Positions 1-10,093 of a DNA stretch of 64,000 bases are shown here, piece by piece. Origin of the DNA: Bog-473 sp963791995 (GTDB lineage Bacteria; Actinomycetota; Acidimicrobiia; Acidimicrobiales; RAAP-2); NCBI GenBank assembly GCA_963791995.1, contig CAWBUQ010000016.1, positions 1 through 64,000 on the forward strand. Reading direction: 5' to 3'. Under the pieces are notes generated by a model that was not told the origin of the DNA, searched no databases, and saw only the letters and a program-made list of their open reading frames with translations. Both the position numbers and the translations under genes were made by a program. Each line of letters starts with the position of its first letter. Within the stretch, counting starts at the first letter, position 1.

Positions 1-141
1 CGAGTGTCGGGAGCGCGACGTTGAGGATGGTGTTGTCGACATTGATGATGAGCCGGCGAGACACACGATCACCAGGGCCACGAAACGGTGTCGGTCCCGT
101 TGACCCGGAGGCACCGGGCCGGTCCGGGTCGTCGTGCTCAC
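1..141 (-). CDS. MFS drug exporter (DHA2-like), N-terminal fragment
   Basis: The complement reads from a GTG start at 141 into a basic leader, a hydrophobic stretch (RFVALVIVCLAG), then after a one-base frame change near position 55 LIINVDNTILNVALPTL. The DNTILNVALPT pattern at the start of the first membrane helix is typical of 14-helix DHA2 (EmrB/QacA-type) major facilitator exporters, proton-driven efflux pumps of the inner membrane. Only about 45 residues are inside the window. It follows the hydrolase at 150-1112 by 8 bases on the same strand, so they are probably cotranscribed. Family assignment rests on one short motif. Confidence 0.6.
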   Translation of the reverse strand, partial: MSTTTRTGPVPPGQRDRHRFVALVIVCLAGSSSMSTTPSSTSRSRHS

Positions 142-149
142 GGAACAGC

Positions 150-1112
150 TCAGTCTCGGAGGTGCCGAGCGACCAGGACCGAAGGATCGTCGATCGGGGC
201 ACGCTCGGTCGTCTGGTCCGGGCGTGTCCCGCCGGATTCGGCCCGTCCAACGAGGTCGAGCACGTTCGTCATGACCTCCCCAAAGGCGTCGGGATCGGAG
301 ATCAACCACGAATGGTTGCCGGGCACCGTCAGCACGCCGGGATCACCCAGTCCGCGGCACATGTCCTCGAACGATGCACGTGTCACGAGCTGGTCGTGCT
401 GTCCCCAGAGCACGACGACCGGAAGACGCCGCTGGCGCAAGATGTCGAGCTCGACCGTGAGATCAGCTCGTCGCGCGATGCCCGCTGCTCGCCAGAAGGA
501 CCGCGGGTCGCGGATCAAGTTGGGCACACCTTCGGCCAAGATGACCGGAAGGACGCGGCGAGCCTGGCGAATCGGGAGCAGGTCGGCGGGGAAGTGAATG
601 CCCCAGTCCCAAAGTGGTCGCTCCGCCATGGAGCGCATGGTCGAGCCGGTGTGAGACCACGCCGAACCGCCCACCGAGTTGATCAGCACCAGCGCGCGGA
701 CATGGTGCGGGTGGTCATGGGCCAATGTCACGGCGACGCCGCCTCCGAACGAATGCCCCATGACCAGCACCGGCGACGTCTCCCCGACGGCGTCGAGGAA
801 CGTTGCGACCCAATCGCCGTAGGAGGACAGCCCGATGGGCCTGTCCTCGAGTCCGGCCGTCCGGCCGAAACCCGGCAGGGCGGGGGCATAGACATGCAAG
901 CCTGCCCGCACGAGGCGCGAGAGCGCCCGCTTGTAGGCCTTGTGGTCGAGCCCCCAGCCGTGCAAGAACAAGACGGCCGGACCTGATCCCGCCTCTCCGT
1001 AGAAGGCAGGGCGCCCGTTTACAACCGTTTCTTTCCAGACGAGCCAGTCCGTGCCTCGCTCGACGCGGGACGGCAGCGCACGCTGGCTCGTTCGCGCCCA
1101 TGGGTCCACCAT
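150..1112 (-). CDS. Alpha/beta-fold hydrolase
   Basis: A 320-residue soluble alpha/beta hydrolase. The oxyanion region FLHGWG lies near residue 50, the nucleophile elbow GHSFGGG places the catalytic serine at residue 121, the acid is probably D240 in WGQHDQ and the base H267 in GNHSW. All three triad elements are present and correctly ordered, so an active esterase, lipase or C-C hydrolase is expected; the substrate cannot be read from the sequence. There is no signal peptide. The ATG at 1112 is the furthest upstream start; the fold begins around residue 28, so a shorter protein is possible. The exporter start at 141 follows directly. The next gene upstream is divergent. Confidence 0.85.
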   Translation of the reverse strand: MVDPWARTSQRALPSRVERGTDWLVWKETVVNGRPAFYGEAGSGPAVLFLHGWGLDHKAYKRALSRLVRAGLHVYAPALPGFGRTAGLEDRPIGLSSYGDWVATFLDAVGETSPVLVMGHSFGGGVAVTLAHDHPHHVRALVLINSVGGSAWSHTGSTMRSMAERPLWDWGIHFPADLLPIRQARRVLPVILAEGVPNLIRDPRSFWRAAGIARRADLTVELDILRQRRLPVVVLWGQHDQLVTRASFEDMCRGLGDPGVLTVPGNHSWLISDPDAFGEVMTNVLDLVGRAESGGTRPDQTTERAPIDDPSVLVARHLRD

Positions 1113-1312
1113 GTGCGGTCTCGGGTGCTGCTCCTAGGGACGAACGTCCTTCGGGCGCAACTCGAAAGTCCTTTCCTCGCAGCTCAGTCCACCCTTCGTC
1201 CCCCAGCGGGATCCCTCTTCAGCAGTGCGATCAGCTCACTGTTGCAAACGACTCGCAGGAGGGTGCGGCGTTCACACTCCGACCTAGTCTCGGACCAAAG
1301 AGGAGGTACCCG
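1113..1312. other. Divergent intergenic region
   Basis: This 200-base gap separates the divergent hydrolase and cation transporter genes and must hold both promoters. A short inverted repeat, GGACG-AA-CGTCC at 1138-1149, sits 26 bases upstream of the hydrolase start and could be an operator. A strong ribosome binding site, AGGAGG at 1301-1306, serves the transporter. No clear promoter hexamers were picked out. Confidence 0.4.
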
Positions 1313-2243
1313 ATGCATGACCTCGGGACACAACAGCGCTTCGACCCGTTCCCTCCCAACGCCTTCGAGGACGATGCCGAACATCGTCACGCCGCCAACC
1401 GTGCCCTCGTGCTCTCCGCGTTAGGACTCACCCTCACCGGTGGTATCGAGTTCGTGATTGCTCTCGTGAGTGGATCGGTCGGCCTTCTGGGAGATGCCAT
1501 CCACAACTTGGCCGACGTGTCGACCTCTCTGGTCGCCTTCATCGGCTTCCGCGTCCGGCCGCGGTGCAAGCGGCTCCCATCCGTACGGATACGAGCGCGC
1601 CGAGGATCTGGCCGGTCTTGGAGTAGCCCTGGTGATCTGGGCCAGCGCAGCCTTCGCCGGCTACGTGAGTGTCCACAAGCTGATCCACCACGGCACCACC
1701 TCACACCTCTGGCTCGGCGTCGCCGCCGCTGCTGTCGGAATCGTGGGCAACCAGGTCGTGGCCCGCTACAAGCTGGATGTGGGTACCCGGATCCAGTCGA
1801 ACACCCTCGTAGCCGATGCGAAGCACTCCTGGCTCGACGCCGTGGCCTCGGCCGGGGCACTCCTCGGCCTGGTCGGCGTGGCATCCGGGATGTGGTGGGC
1901 CGACGGTGCCGCCGGACTCTTGGTCACCGGATTCATCGTCCATGTCGGCTGGGAGGTGACCTCCGGCGTCGTGGCCCACCTGATGGACAGCATCGATCCC
2001 GAGATCCTCACAGGAGCGGAGGCTGCCGCGCTTGGCGTGCTTGGAGTCGACCATGTCCACGTCCGTGCTCGGTGCCCGGTGCTCGGACGCATCTTGCTCG
2101 TCGAGGTCGAGGGCTTCATGGTCGGCTCGGTCCCGCTCGCTGACGCCGAGGCGACCGGACGGTCAGTACGAGACGCCATCTCGGGCGCCCTGCCTGAGGT
2201 CCGGGCGGTCGTCTGGTCGGCCCACGCACTGCCGACCACCTGA
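1313..2243 (+). CDS. Cation diffusion facilitator (CDF) metal transporter, frameshifted
   Basis: A CDF-family divalent metal/proton antiporter of about 309 residues when two frames are joined. The first frame gives the N-terminus and helices 1-2 with the metal site HNLAD. The second frame, entered near 1570, starts at HPYGYERAED, the conserved CDF loop, and continues through helices 3-6 with the second site HSWLD, then a cytoplasmic C-terminal domain containing a His-x-His (VDHVHVRARC). Both HxxxD metal sites are intact, so the protein would probably transport Zn, Co, Cd or similar. The join fits loss of one G in the GG run near 1563. The start at 1313 is fixed by AGGAGG seven bases upstream. 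No metal-responsive regulator adjoins it. Confidence 0.85.
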
Positions 2244-2801
2244 TCGTCGTTCCGGCGAGGCGCCGGTGAGACCGGTAGATCCATTCAACTGGACCACGCA
2301 AGCTCCGGCTCGATGCCTCATGAAACCCCGAGATGCGACGCTGCGAATTCTTGCGTGTGAATTCGAACGGCTGTCCCTATTACTGCGCGACCCACAAGAT
2401 GTTGTGTTCGAGGCTGACGGGAGATCCTCTGCCTCTGAACCCGGGCTGGGGTGCGGCTGTACGGCACCTCGGGGGCATGCGCTACTTAACTCAGTGCACC
2501 GTCAAAAGCGGGACACCTTGATGGAGTTGCTTTCGAAGTACGCCCCTTCTTCGGTCACAATCTGGCCGCGGTCGGCTAGAAGTCGGCGCCTCCGAGAGGG
2601 TTCAGTGACCCCAGAGCTCACGAGGTTTCACCGACCAGGAACGGCCCAATTTCGGCACGGTGACATCGGGTCGGGACGTTTGTCTCTATGGGGGCGAGTC
2701 CCGGCATGACACGATCGAGGGGAGACGGCCCACCGCACGTTCGATGATCTCGAAACCAGGCAGGTTGATGGTGGTCACCACGATTTCCAAAGACGAATCC
2801 G
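2244..2801. other. Non-coding or unrecognised stretch
   Basis: About 560 bases between the cation transporter and the ABC exporter. It is less GC-rich than its surroundings. The only open frame of note, 2333-2521 (+), encodes 62 residues with four cysteines but shows no recognisable family or ribosome binding site, so I do not call it. The exporter promoter should lie in the last part of the stretch. Confidence 0.4.
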
Positions 2802-3839
2802 GTGGACACGGGAGTCTCGGCCGCGCCCGGCCTGCCCTTGGGCGGTGGAGGTGCCACAGCCGTCGAGGTCGACAGCGTCACGAAGCGCTTCGGCTCGACA
2901 TTGGCCCTCGACGATGTCTCGCTGTCCATTGAACCGGGCCGAGTAATGGCGTTGCTCGGACCCAATGGCGCCGGGAAGACCACGCTCGTCCGGATCCTTA
3001 CCACGCTGCTCGTTCCCGACTCGGGCCAAGCCAGGGTGGCCGGTCTCGACGTCAGGCGAGACGCCACCGCGATCCGTCCGCTCATAGGCCTGGCCGGACA
3101 GTACGCCTCGGTCGACGAGCTGTTGACCGGGCGGGAGAACCTCGAGCTCGTCGGCCTCCTTTACCACCTCGACCGGGCGGTGTACCGGCGCCGGGCCCAA
3201 GAAGCGCTGGAGCGGATGACACTCACTCGAGCCGGGGACAAGCCGGTTAAGTCCTACTCGGGCGGCATGCGCCGCCGCCTCGACCTGGCGGCCAGCCTCA
3301 TCGGGCGACCCCCGATCCTCTTCCTCGACGAGCCGACGACTGGACTCGATCCGAGGACCAGGAACGACCTGTGGCAGTTCATCGATGAGCTGGTGGCCGA
3401 GGGCACCACGGTCCTGCTGACGACCCAGTACATGGAGGAGGCAGAGTACCTGGCCGACCGGATAATTGTCCTCGACACCGGACGCGTTGTCGCCCAGGGT
3501 ACGGCGGACGAGCTCAAGGATCAGCTCGGTGGCGACGTGCTCGTAATCCGGGTGGTCGATGCGGCCGACCTCGAGCGGGCCGCCGCACTGGTGGCCCCGT
3601 TCGGTAACACGCCGCCCCGCCTGAATGCCGACCGCAAAGAGGTCAGTCTCGCTGTCAACGGCAGCGCCAAAGTGCTGATCGCCGCCGGGCGAGCCCTCGA
3701 CGACGGTGGCGTCGGGCTCGATGATCTCGGGATACGGCGGCCGTCGCTCGACGATGTTTTCCTTTCGCTCACCGGGCATCCGACAACATTCGACGGTCAT
3801 GCGGACATCGGGGAAGGCGGAGGCGGAAGCGATGAGTGA
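2802..3839 (+). CDS. ABC exporter ATPase, DrrA type
   Basis: A 345-residue ABC ATPase of the daunorubicin-resistance (DrrA) subfamily, powering export of hydrophobic compounds or cell-envelope precursors. Walker A GPNGAGKTT is at residues 53-61, the ABC signature SYSGGMRRR at 151-159 and Walker B LFLDEPTTGLD near 173-183, followed by the switch region TTQYMEEAEYLADR. The C-terminal 90 residues form the DUF4162-like extension typical of DrrA. The start is a GTG at 2802; the first 20 residues are poorly conserved, so a slightly later start is possible. Its stop lies inside the start of the permease gene (8-base overlap), indicating translational coupling. The substrate is unknown. Confidence 0.93.
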   Translation: MDTGVSAAPGLPLGGGGATAVEVDSVTKRFGSTLALDDVSLSIEPGRVMALLGPNGAGKTTLVRILTTLLVPDSGQARVAGLDVRRDATAIRPLIGLAGQYASVDELLTGRENLELVGLLYHLDRAVYRRRAQEALERMTLTRAGDKPVKSYSGGMRRRLDLAASLIGRPPILFLDEPTTGLDPRTRNDLWQFIDELVAEGTTVLLTTQYMEEAEYLADRIIVLDTGRVVAQGTADELKDQLGGDVLVIRVVDAADLERAAALVAPFGNTPPRLNADRKEVSLAVNGSAKVLIAAGRALDDGGVGLDDLGIRRPSLDDVFLSLTGHPTTFDGHADIGEGGGGSDE

Positions 3840-4644
3840 TCTCGCCGTGCAGAGGCTCAGTGCCGAGACCGTCCCCATAACCCCGCGCTTGGCGCTTCGG
3901 GACTTCATGGGGATGACCAAGCGGAACTTGCTCCGCATCATCCGCACACCGCAGCTGCTGGTGATGTCGATAGCGCAGCCGGCCATCATCCTTCTGCTGT
4001 TCCGCTACGTGCTCGGCGGCGCCATTCACATCCCGGGCATCGACTACGTGAACTACGTTGTCCCCGGCATCTTCCTCGAAGCGGTGCTCATCGGCGGAAT
4101 GACGACCTCACTGGCACTGGCCCAGGACCTGCAGGCGGGCATGCTCGACCGGTTCCGCAGCCTCCCTATGGCCCGATCGGCTTTTCTAGCCGGGCGGACG
4201 CTGGCCGACCTCTGCCGAAGTGGGCTGGCGCTGTTCTTCATTATCGGTCTCGGGCTCCTTGTCGGATTTCGGTTCAACAACACCGTGGGCGCATGCATCG
4301 CCGGCATCGGGTTGATCATCCTGTTCGGCTACGCATTCATTTGGGTCTACGCGGCAGTGGGCCTGGCGGTCAAGGATCCGCAGACCGCCCAGGTCGCCGC
4401 CATCCTTCCGATGTTCATCCTCTTCTTCGCCAGCTCTGCCGTCGTGCCGGTGGCCACCATGCCCGGCTGGCTCCAACCTTTCGCCCGCAACCAACCGGCC
4501 AGCGTCGTCATCAACTCGGTACGGGCCCTGTTCGAAGGTGGGCCACTCTCCCCCGATCTGTGGCAGGCGATCATCTGGTGTCTGGGGATCCTCGTGGTCT
4601 TCTTCTCCGTCTCGCTGAACCTCTACCGAAGGGTCGAGGCGTAA
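3832..4644 (+). CDS. ABC-2 type permease, DrrB type
   Basis: A 270-residue ABC-2 family permease with six hydrophobic segments, partner of the ATPase encoded immediately upstream. Characteristic features are the N-terminal basic segment before helix 1 (MTKRNLLRIIRTPQLLV), the QAGMLDRFRSLPMARSAFL loop shared by DrrB-type permeases, and the late loop AVVPVATMPGWLQPFARN. The ATG at 3832 overlaps the ATPase stop; longer in-frame extensions only read through ATPase sequence. Together the two genes make a complete exporter (presumably a dimer of each subunit). No biosynthetic genes or regulator lie beside it, so the exported compound cannot be inferred. Confidence 0.92.
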   Translation: MSDLAVQRLSAETVPITPRLALRDFMGMTKRNLLRIIRTPQLLVMSIAQPAIILLLFRYVLGGAIHIPGIDYVNYVVPGIFLEAVLIGGMTTSLALAQDLQAGMLDRFRSLPMARSAFLAGRTLADLCRSGLALFFIIGLGLLVGFRFNNTVGACIAGIGLIILFGYAFIWVYAAVGLAVKDPQTAQVAAILPMFILFFASSAVVPVATMPGWLQPFARNQPASVVINSVRALFEGGPLSPDLWQAIIWCLGILVVFFSVSLNLYRRVEA

Positions 4645-5105
4645 CTGGGCAGTGCGAGGCCGGTCGCTCCGATTTGCATGACGGCGGCCGCCTCCGACGA
4701 GGTCCCTGCCCGATCTGCCGGTGGCCAGGGATCGATTCAGACCACCCAGATCGGCCGGGTGAGCGAGACATTCTTCCGAGCCCAGACGACTCAATGGTTG
4801 CCCATCGCGAGCGGTCGAAATGGTTCGAGTGGTTCCGCCGTCGACGCCGCAGGCAGCAAGTGCCCAGCCACCGCCAGGCAGCCTTGCTTGCGGCGCTGAA
4901 GATCTCCACTCAGTCCGGGAGGAGATCCTGGTTGCTCGGGTGTCTCCGAAAGGGTCTGACCACGGAGGACGCCCAGTTGGCCGACCGGTTTCATGCGCAA
5001 CGTGCCTGAACGGGATCGCGGGCTACGGCACGGAACAAGATGTACTGGAGCCGAGCGCCGCTGCATGAGGAGACCGGTTCAGGTGCTCACCCTGATTGGA
5101 GGAAG
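4645..5105. other. Intergenic stretch without recognised gene
   Basis: About 460 bases follow the ABC exporter. Several short open frames exist in all phases, none with a ribosome binding site or recognisable motif. The last bases hold GGAGGA at 5098-5103, immediately ahead of the DUF2252 start. Confidence 0.4.
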
Positions 5106-6560
5106 ATGGCGGACGTGATCCAACGGCCAGACGATGCGCCTCGGGCTGTGCCGCACCTCAGCGTCGAAGAGCGAGCCAAGCTCGGCAAGGAGGCCCGCGC
5201 ACGCGCCCCTCGGACGTCCCAGGCGGAGTTCAGCCCTGCGACGAACCGCCCAGATCCGGTCAGCCTCCTCGAACGTCAGGCCACGACCCGGGTGCCGGAA
5301 TTAGTCCCGATCCGATATGGGCGGATGCTGGTCTCGCCGTTCACCTTCTTCCGCGGGGCCGCGCTGATCATGGCTTCAGATCTGGCGACAACTCCCCGGT
5401 CGGGCCTCAATGCCCAGGTCTGCGGAGATGCCCACCTGTCCAACTTCGGTCTGTTCGCGTCGCCGGAGCGGAGGTTGATGTTCGATGTGAATGACTTCGA
5501 CGAGACACTGCCTGGACCATGGGAGTGGGACCTCAAGCGGCTCGCCGCGAGCGTGGTGATCGCCGCCCGGGATCGCGAGTTCACGGAGAGTGAGGCGCGT
5601 GCCGCTGCCCTCGAGGTCGGGAAGAGCTACCGCAGGGAGATGGCCCGTTTGGCAGGGCTGTCCACCTTGGAAGTCTGGTACTCCCACATTGACGTTGCCG
5701 GTCTACTGGCCGAACTCGAGGCGGCAGCCGCCAAGACGGGGTCCCGGGCCGATAGACGCATGGCAGCACGCACCGCCCAGACCGTGAGCAAGGCCCGGAC
5801 CCGCGACAGCCTCCAGGCCTTGGGAAAGCTCGCCACTGTCGTCGACGGCCGGCTACGCATCGTGAGCGATCCCCCGCTCGTGGTGCCCGTCGAGGACCTG
5901 TTCCCCCAGGAGGTGAGTGACGCGCTCCGTGATTCGTTCCACAAGCTCGTGCGCGGCTATCGACGCAGCCTCCAGTCCGACCGTCGCCACCTCCTCGAGG
6001 AGTTCCAGTTCGTGCAGATCGCCCGCAAGGTGGTGGGTGTCGGGAGCGTGGGTACCCGGGCCTGGATCCTGCTCTTGGTGGGCCTCGACAACGCGGACCC
6101 TCTGTTCCTCCAAGCCAAAGAGGCGGAAGCGTCGGTGCTCGAGGAGTTCGTCGGCAAGAGCGGTTACGCCAACCATGGGGCGCGGGTTGTGGGCGGCCAG
6201 CACCTGATGCAGGCGGCAAGCGACATCTTCCTGGGCCACCAATCGTTCGAAGGCCCTGATGGTGTGACCCGGGACTTCTACCTCCGCCAGCTCCGGGACT
6301 GGAAGGGAAGCTTTGAGATCGAAGGTTCGATCCCGCCAGGCCTCACCAAATACGTCAGCGTCTGCGCAAAGGCGTTGGCCCGCGCCCACGCCCGCTCGGG
6401 CGACCGCGTCGCTATCGCCAGCTACCTAGGCACCGGACCCACATTCGACAGGGCGCTTGCGGAGTTCGCCGCTGCCTATGCCGATCAGAACGAACGCGAC
6501 TACGAGGCCCTCCGGCATGCTGCCTCCACGGGCCGGATTTCGGCCGAGTCAGGTCTGTAG
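5106..6560 (+). CDS. DUF2252 family protein (kinase-like fold suspected)
   Basis: A soluble protein of about 484 residues matching the DUF2252 family, common in actinobacteria and of unknown function. The N-terminal consensus is visible (LSVEERAKLGKEARARAPR, then PVSLLERQATTRVPELVPIR). CGDAHLSNFG followed about 20 residues later by FDVNDFDE resembles the catalytic loop and metal-binding DFD of aminoglycoside-phosphotransferase-like kinases, so a small-molecule or protein kinase activity is an inference. The reading frame is intact for its full length. I chose ATG 5106 for the purine-rich GGAGGA just upstream; an in-frame ATG at 5040 would add 22 unconserved residues. It appears to be a single-gene unit. 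Confidence 0.85.
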   Translation: MADVIQRPDDAPRAVPHLSVEERAKLGKEARARAPRTSQAEFSPATNRPDPVSLLERQATTRVPELVPIRYGRMLVSPFTFFRGAALIMASDLATTPRSGLNAQVCGDAHLSNFGLFASPERRLMFDVNDFDETLPGPWEWDLKRLAASVVIAARDREFTESEARAAALEVGKSYRREMARLAGLSTLEVWYSHIDVAGLLAELEAAAAKTGSRADRRMAARTAQTVSKARTRDSLQALGKLATVVDGRLRIVSDPPLVVPVEDLFPQEVSDALRDSFHKLVRGYRRSLQSDRRHLLEEFQFVQIARKVVGVGSVGTRAWILLLVGLDNADPLFLQAKEAEASVLEEFVGKSGYANHGARVVGGQHLMQAASDIFLGHQSFEGPDGVTRDFYLRQLRDWKGSFEIEGSIPPGLTKYVSVCAKALARAHARSGDRVAIASYLGTGPTFDRALAEFAAAYADQNERDYEALRHAASTGRISAESGL

Positions 6561-6999
6561 GCCACAGCGAAGCGAGGCGCAGCGACTGTTCCATCGAGGT
6601 TGCCCGCGAATCACTCCGTCCCGGACGGCTGTGACGGCGGCTTCGAGCTTCGGGTAGAAGCGGTCACGATCAAGGGTCTCGTAAAAAGACCGTAGCGCCG
6701 CACGAGGTCCTGGAGTCGGCCGCGTTCGTGAAGATGCGACGGCGGAGGCTTCCCACCGGTGGGCGACGATCCCAGGCAGAGTGTCGCGCAGCAACGGGAC
6801 CCAGAAGTTGTGCGCAGGATCAAGTCGGTTTCCACGACCTTGAAACCACGACAGCGAGGTCCGCTCGACGATCTTTCCTCCTTACTCGGAGGTCGACCAA
6901 TGACTGACCGTAAGACGAAAGTGAAAGCGAATTAGTCGGATCCACAGAGCAAGAGCAGCTCCGATCGGAGCGGAGCCAGAGCCGAAACGCGAATTCTCA
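6561..6999. other. Gap with possible degraded minus-strand coding remnant
   Basis: Between the DUF2252 gene and nrdJ there is no intact gene. On the minus strand, phases around 6549-6900 read as fairly natural protein in pieces (for instance DPAHNFWVPLLRDTL, then RSFYETLDRDRFYPKLEAA), and the pieces lie in successive frames as for a broken gene. I cannot name a family. It is either a decayed or frameshifted small gene or chance coding in GC-rich DNA. Confidence 0.25.
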
Positions 7000-9866
7000 C
7001 TACGAGCACCCGCTGGTCGATCCGCAACTCCCGCACACGTAGCACGACCCGGCCCGCTGCATGGTGTTGCCGCAGTTGTAGCAAAGCGGCGCGTCGAGCT
7101 GTGCCGGCCGTGCCATCGCGTGCGGCGGGGTGCCGTAGCCCGTACCCGCACCGGACTCTGCCCCGATTACCGCCGCCGAGCCCGTCGTCGACCAGCCCGA
7201 CCGACGGCGTCGCCATTTCTTCGACCCCCGGCAGCGTCGGCTGCGTCCGCTCCTGCGTCGAGAGGATGCCGAGCTCGGTGCGCTCCGCTTCGGGCAGGAA
7301 GTCGAGCGCCAGGCGGCGGAGAGATGTAGTCGATCAGGCTGGTGGCGATGCGCAGCTCTGGGTCGTCGGTGATGCCGGCCGGCTCGAACTTCATGTTGGC
7401 GAACTTGCGCACGAAGGTGGCCAGCGGCACGCCGTGCTGCAGACCGAGGCTGAGCGAGATGGAGAAGGCGTCCATGATCCCGGCCAGGGTCGACCCCTGC
7501 TTGGAGACCTTGATGAACACCTCACCGGGGCGCCCGTCCTCGTACTCGCCGACCGTGACATAGCCCTCGCAGTCGGCGACGCCGGAACGAGAACGTCTTC
7601 GAGTTGCGCTTGCGCGGCAGGCGCTCGCGCACGGCGCCGACCACCAACGGTGAGGCCGACCGCTGCTGCTCGTGCACCAACGCCGCCTCGAGCTCGGCGA
7701 TCCGCTCGGCGGTCGCCCGGGCCCTGGCCTCGGCCTCCGAGCCGGCGGGGGCGGCGTCGCCGCCCTGCCGACGGCGCTCTCCTTCTTGGTCGTCGACAGC
7801 GGCTGGGCCACCTTGCAGTTGTCCCGGTAGATGGCCACCGCCTTGATACCCAGGCGCCAGGCGTCGATGTGCAGCTGCTCGACGTCCTCGACGGACACGT
7901 CCTCGGGCATGTTGACCGTCTTGGAGATGGCGCCGCTGATGAAGGGCTGCACCGCCCCCATCATGCGGATGTGACCCGAGTAGTGGATGGTGTTGTCGCC
8001 CATGGAGCAGGCGAACACGGGCAGGTGTTCGGGGGCGATGTGCGGCGCACCCAGGATCGACATGTGCTCGTTGATGTACGCCACGATGTCCTCGGTCTGC
8101 TCGGGCCCGTAGCCCAGCTTGGCCAGCGCACGCGGCACCGTCTGGTTGACGATCGACATCGTCCCGCCGCCGACCAGCTTCTTGGTCTTGACCAATCCGA
8201 GGTCGGGCTCGACGCCCGTCGTGTCGCAGTCCATCAACAGGCCGATCGTGCCCGTTGGCGCCAGCACGGACGCCTGCGAGTTGCGCACGCCGTAGACCTC
8301 GGCCAACTCGACCGCGGCGTCCCAGGCCTCCTGCGCGGCCGACAGCAGGTCGGGCGGCACGACGTCCTCGTCGATGCGGGCCGCTTCGGCCTGGTGCATG
8401 CGGAGCACGTTGAGCATGGCCTCGCCGTTCTCGTGGAAGCCGGCGAAGGGGCCCATGCGCGCCGCCGTGCGGGCCGACGTGGCGTAGGCGTGCCCGGTCA
8501 ACAGGGCGGTGATCGCGCCCGCCCAGGCGCGGCCGGCGTCGGAGTCGTACGGCAGTCCCTCGGCCATCAACAGCGCGCCGAGGTTGGCGTAGCCGATGCC
8601 GAGCTGGCGGAAGGCACGCGTCGTCTCGCCGATGCGCTCGGTCGGGTAGTCGGCGTTGCCCACAATGATCTCCATGCCGGTGAACACGACCGACACCGCT
8701 GCCTTGAACCCCTCCACGTCGAACTCGTCGTTCCCGTCGAGGAAGGTCATGAGGTTCATGGAGGCCAGGTTGCAGGCCGAGTTGTCCAGGTGCACGTACT
8801 CGCTGCACGGGTTGGAGCCGTTGATCCGGCCCGTGTTGGGCGCCGTGTGCCAGCGGTTGATCGTGGTGTCGTACTGGAGGCCCGGGTCGGCGCACTCCCA
8901 GGCGGAGTGGGCGATCTGGCGGAACAGGTCACGGGCGGGCACCGTGCGCACGACGGAGCCGTCGGTGCGGGCGGTGAGGTTCCAGTCACGCCCGTCGAGC
9001 ACCGCCTCCATGAACTCGTCGGTCACCCGCACCGAGTTGTTGGCGTTCTGGTACTGCGTGGAGTGGCTGTCGGCCCCGTCGAGGTCCATGTCGAAGCCGG
9101 CGTCGCGCAGCACGCGGGCCTTGCGCTCCTCGATCGCCTTGCACCAGATGAAGTCCTCCACGTCGGGGTGGTCGGCGTCGAGGATGACCATCTTGGCGGC
9201 GCGCCGTGTCTTGCCTCCGGACTTGATGGTGCCCGCCGACGCATCGGCGCCGCGCATGAAGCTGACCGGGCCCGAGGCCGTGCCGCCGCCCTTGAGGAGC
9301 TCCTGGGAGGAGCGGATGCGCGAGAGGTTCACACCGGCGCCCGACCCACCCTTGAAGATGACGCCCTCCTCGGTGTACCAGTTGAGGATGGAGTCCATGG
9401 TGTCCTCGACCGAGAGGATGAAACACGCGGACCCCTGCTGAGGCACGCCGTGGACGCCGATGTTGAACCACACCGGAGAGTTGAAGGCGGCCTTCTGGTG
9501 GACGATGAGGTACTTCAACTCGTGGTTGAAGACCTGGGCCTCCTCGTCGTCGACGAAGTAGCCGTCCTTGATCCCCCACGCCGTCAGCGTGTCGGCCACC
9601 CGGTCGGCCACCTGGCGCAGCGACGTCTCGCGCTCGGGGGTGCCGAGGGTCCCGCGGAAGTACTTCTGCGCCAAGATGTTGGTGGCGTTGACGCTCCAGG
9701 ACTCGGGCACTTCGACGCCGAGCTGTTCGAAGGCCACGGACCCGTCGCGGAAGTTCGTGATGCGGGCGTCACGCCGCTCCCAGTTCACCGTGTCGTAGGG
9801 GTGCACACCCTCGGTGGTGAAGTGGCGGCGGATGCCGATCTCGGATCGCTGTGGGGCGATGGCCAT
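7000..9866 (-). CDS. nrdJ: Vitamin B12-dependent class II ribonucleotide reductase
   Basis: Reduces ribonucleotides to deoxyribonucleotides using adenosylcobalamin, without oxygen dependence. The first 700 residues are continuous: KGGSGAGVNLS, the active-site NPCSE (Asn, radical Cys, Glu), ACNLASMNL and APTGTIGLLMDCDTTGVEPD. Frame changes near 7770, 7590, 7325 and 7160 break the C-terminal part, yet each piece belongs to the family: GYVTVGEYEDGRPGEVFIKV, SLGLQHGVPLATFVRKF, and a terminal zinc or redox tail CYNCGNTMQRAGSCYVCG ending just before the stop at 7000-7002. The reconstructed length of about 955 residues is normal for actinobacterial NrdJ. The start is fixed by GAGGAGG upstream of the ATG at 9866. 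An NrdR-type box and a good promoter lie upstream. Confidence 0.95.
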
Positions 9867-10043
9867 GGCGCTGGGGTCCTCCTCGTTGGGGCTGCGTGCT
9901 GGGTTCTGCTGCGGTGCTGCCGGTCCTGCTCTCACTGCCTCTGACTGCCCGACGGCGCCGCCGGGCCGACCCCCACTCCAGCGGGACGGTGTCTCACGGC
10001 GCCTCTCCCGATCCAGCGCCCGGAAGGGGGCGAGAGTGCCTCA

Positions 10044-10059
10044 CCACAACATATAGTGG
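10044..10059 (-). promoter_or_regulatory. NrdR-type operator box upstream of nrdJ
   Basis: The 16-base site CCACAACATATAGTGG, or CCACTATATGTTGTGG on the coding strand, is a near-palindrome matching the NrdR box (acaCwATATaTwGtgt as I recall it). NrdR is the ATP/dATP-sensing zinc-ribbon/ATP-cone repressor of ribonucleotide reductase genes. The box lies about 35 bases downstream of the proposed -10 element, where a bound repressor would block transcription of nrdJ. No nrdR gene is in the window. Confidence 0.75.
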
Positions 10060-10093
10060 CTGCCCCTCCCCCGAGACACGAGATGCTGTGGTC

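Noticed and set aside
7101..9944. Long open frame (about 947 residues) on the plus strand opposite nrdJ
   Set aside because: Its translation is Arg/Gly/Asp/Val-rich with no family likeness, and it lies antisense to a well-supported NrdJ. GC-rich codon bias opens such antisense frames; similar ones oppose lon (38120-40816) and the 30-33 kb genes.
9867..10093. Cobalamin riboswitch in the nrdJ leader
   Set aside because: A leader of about 220 bases precedes a B12-dependent enzyme, but no B12-box-like sequence or expected core helices were found.
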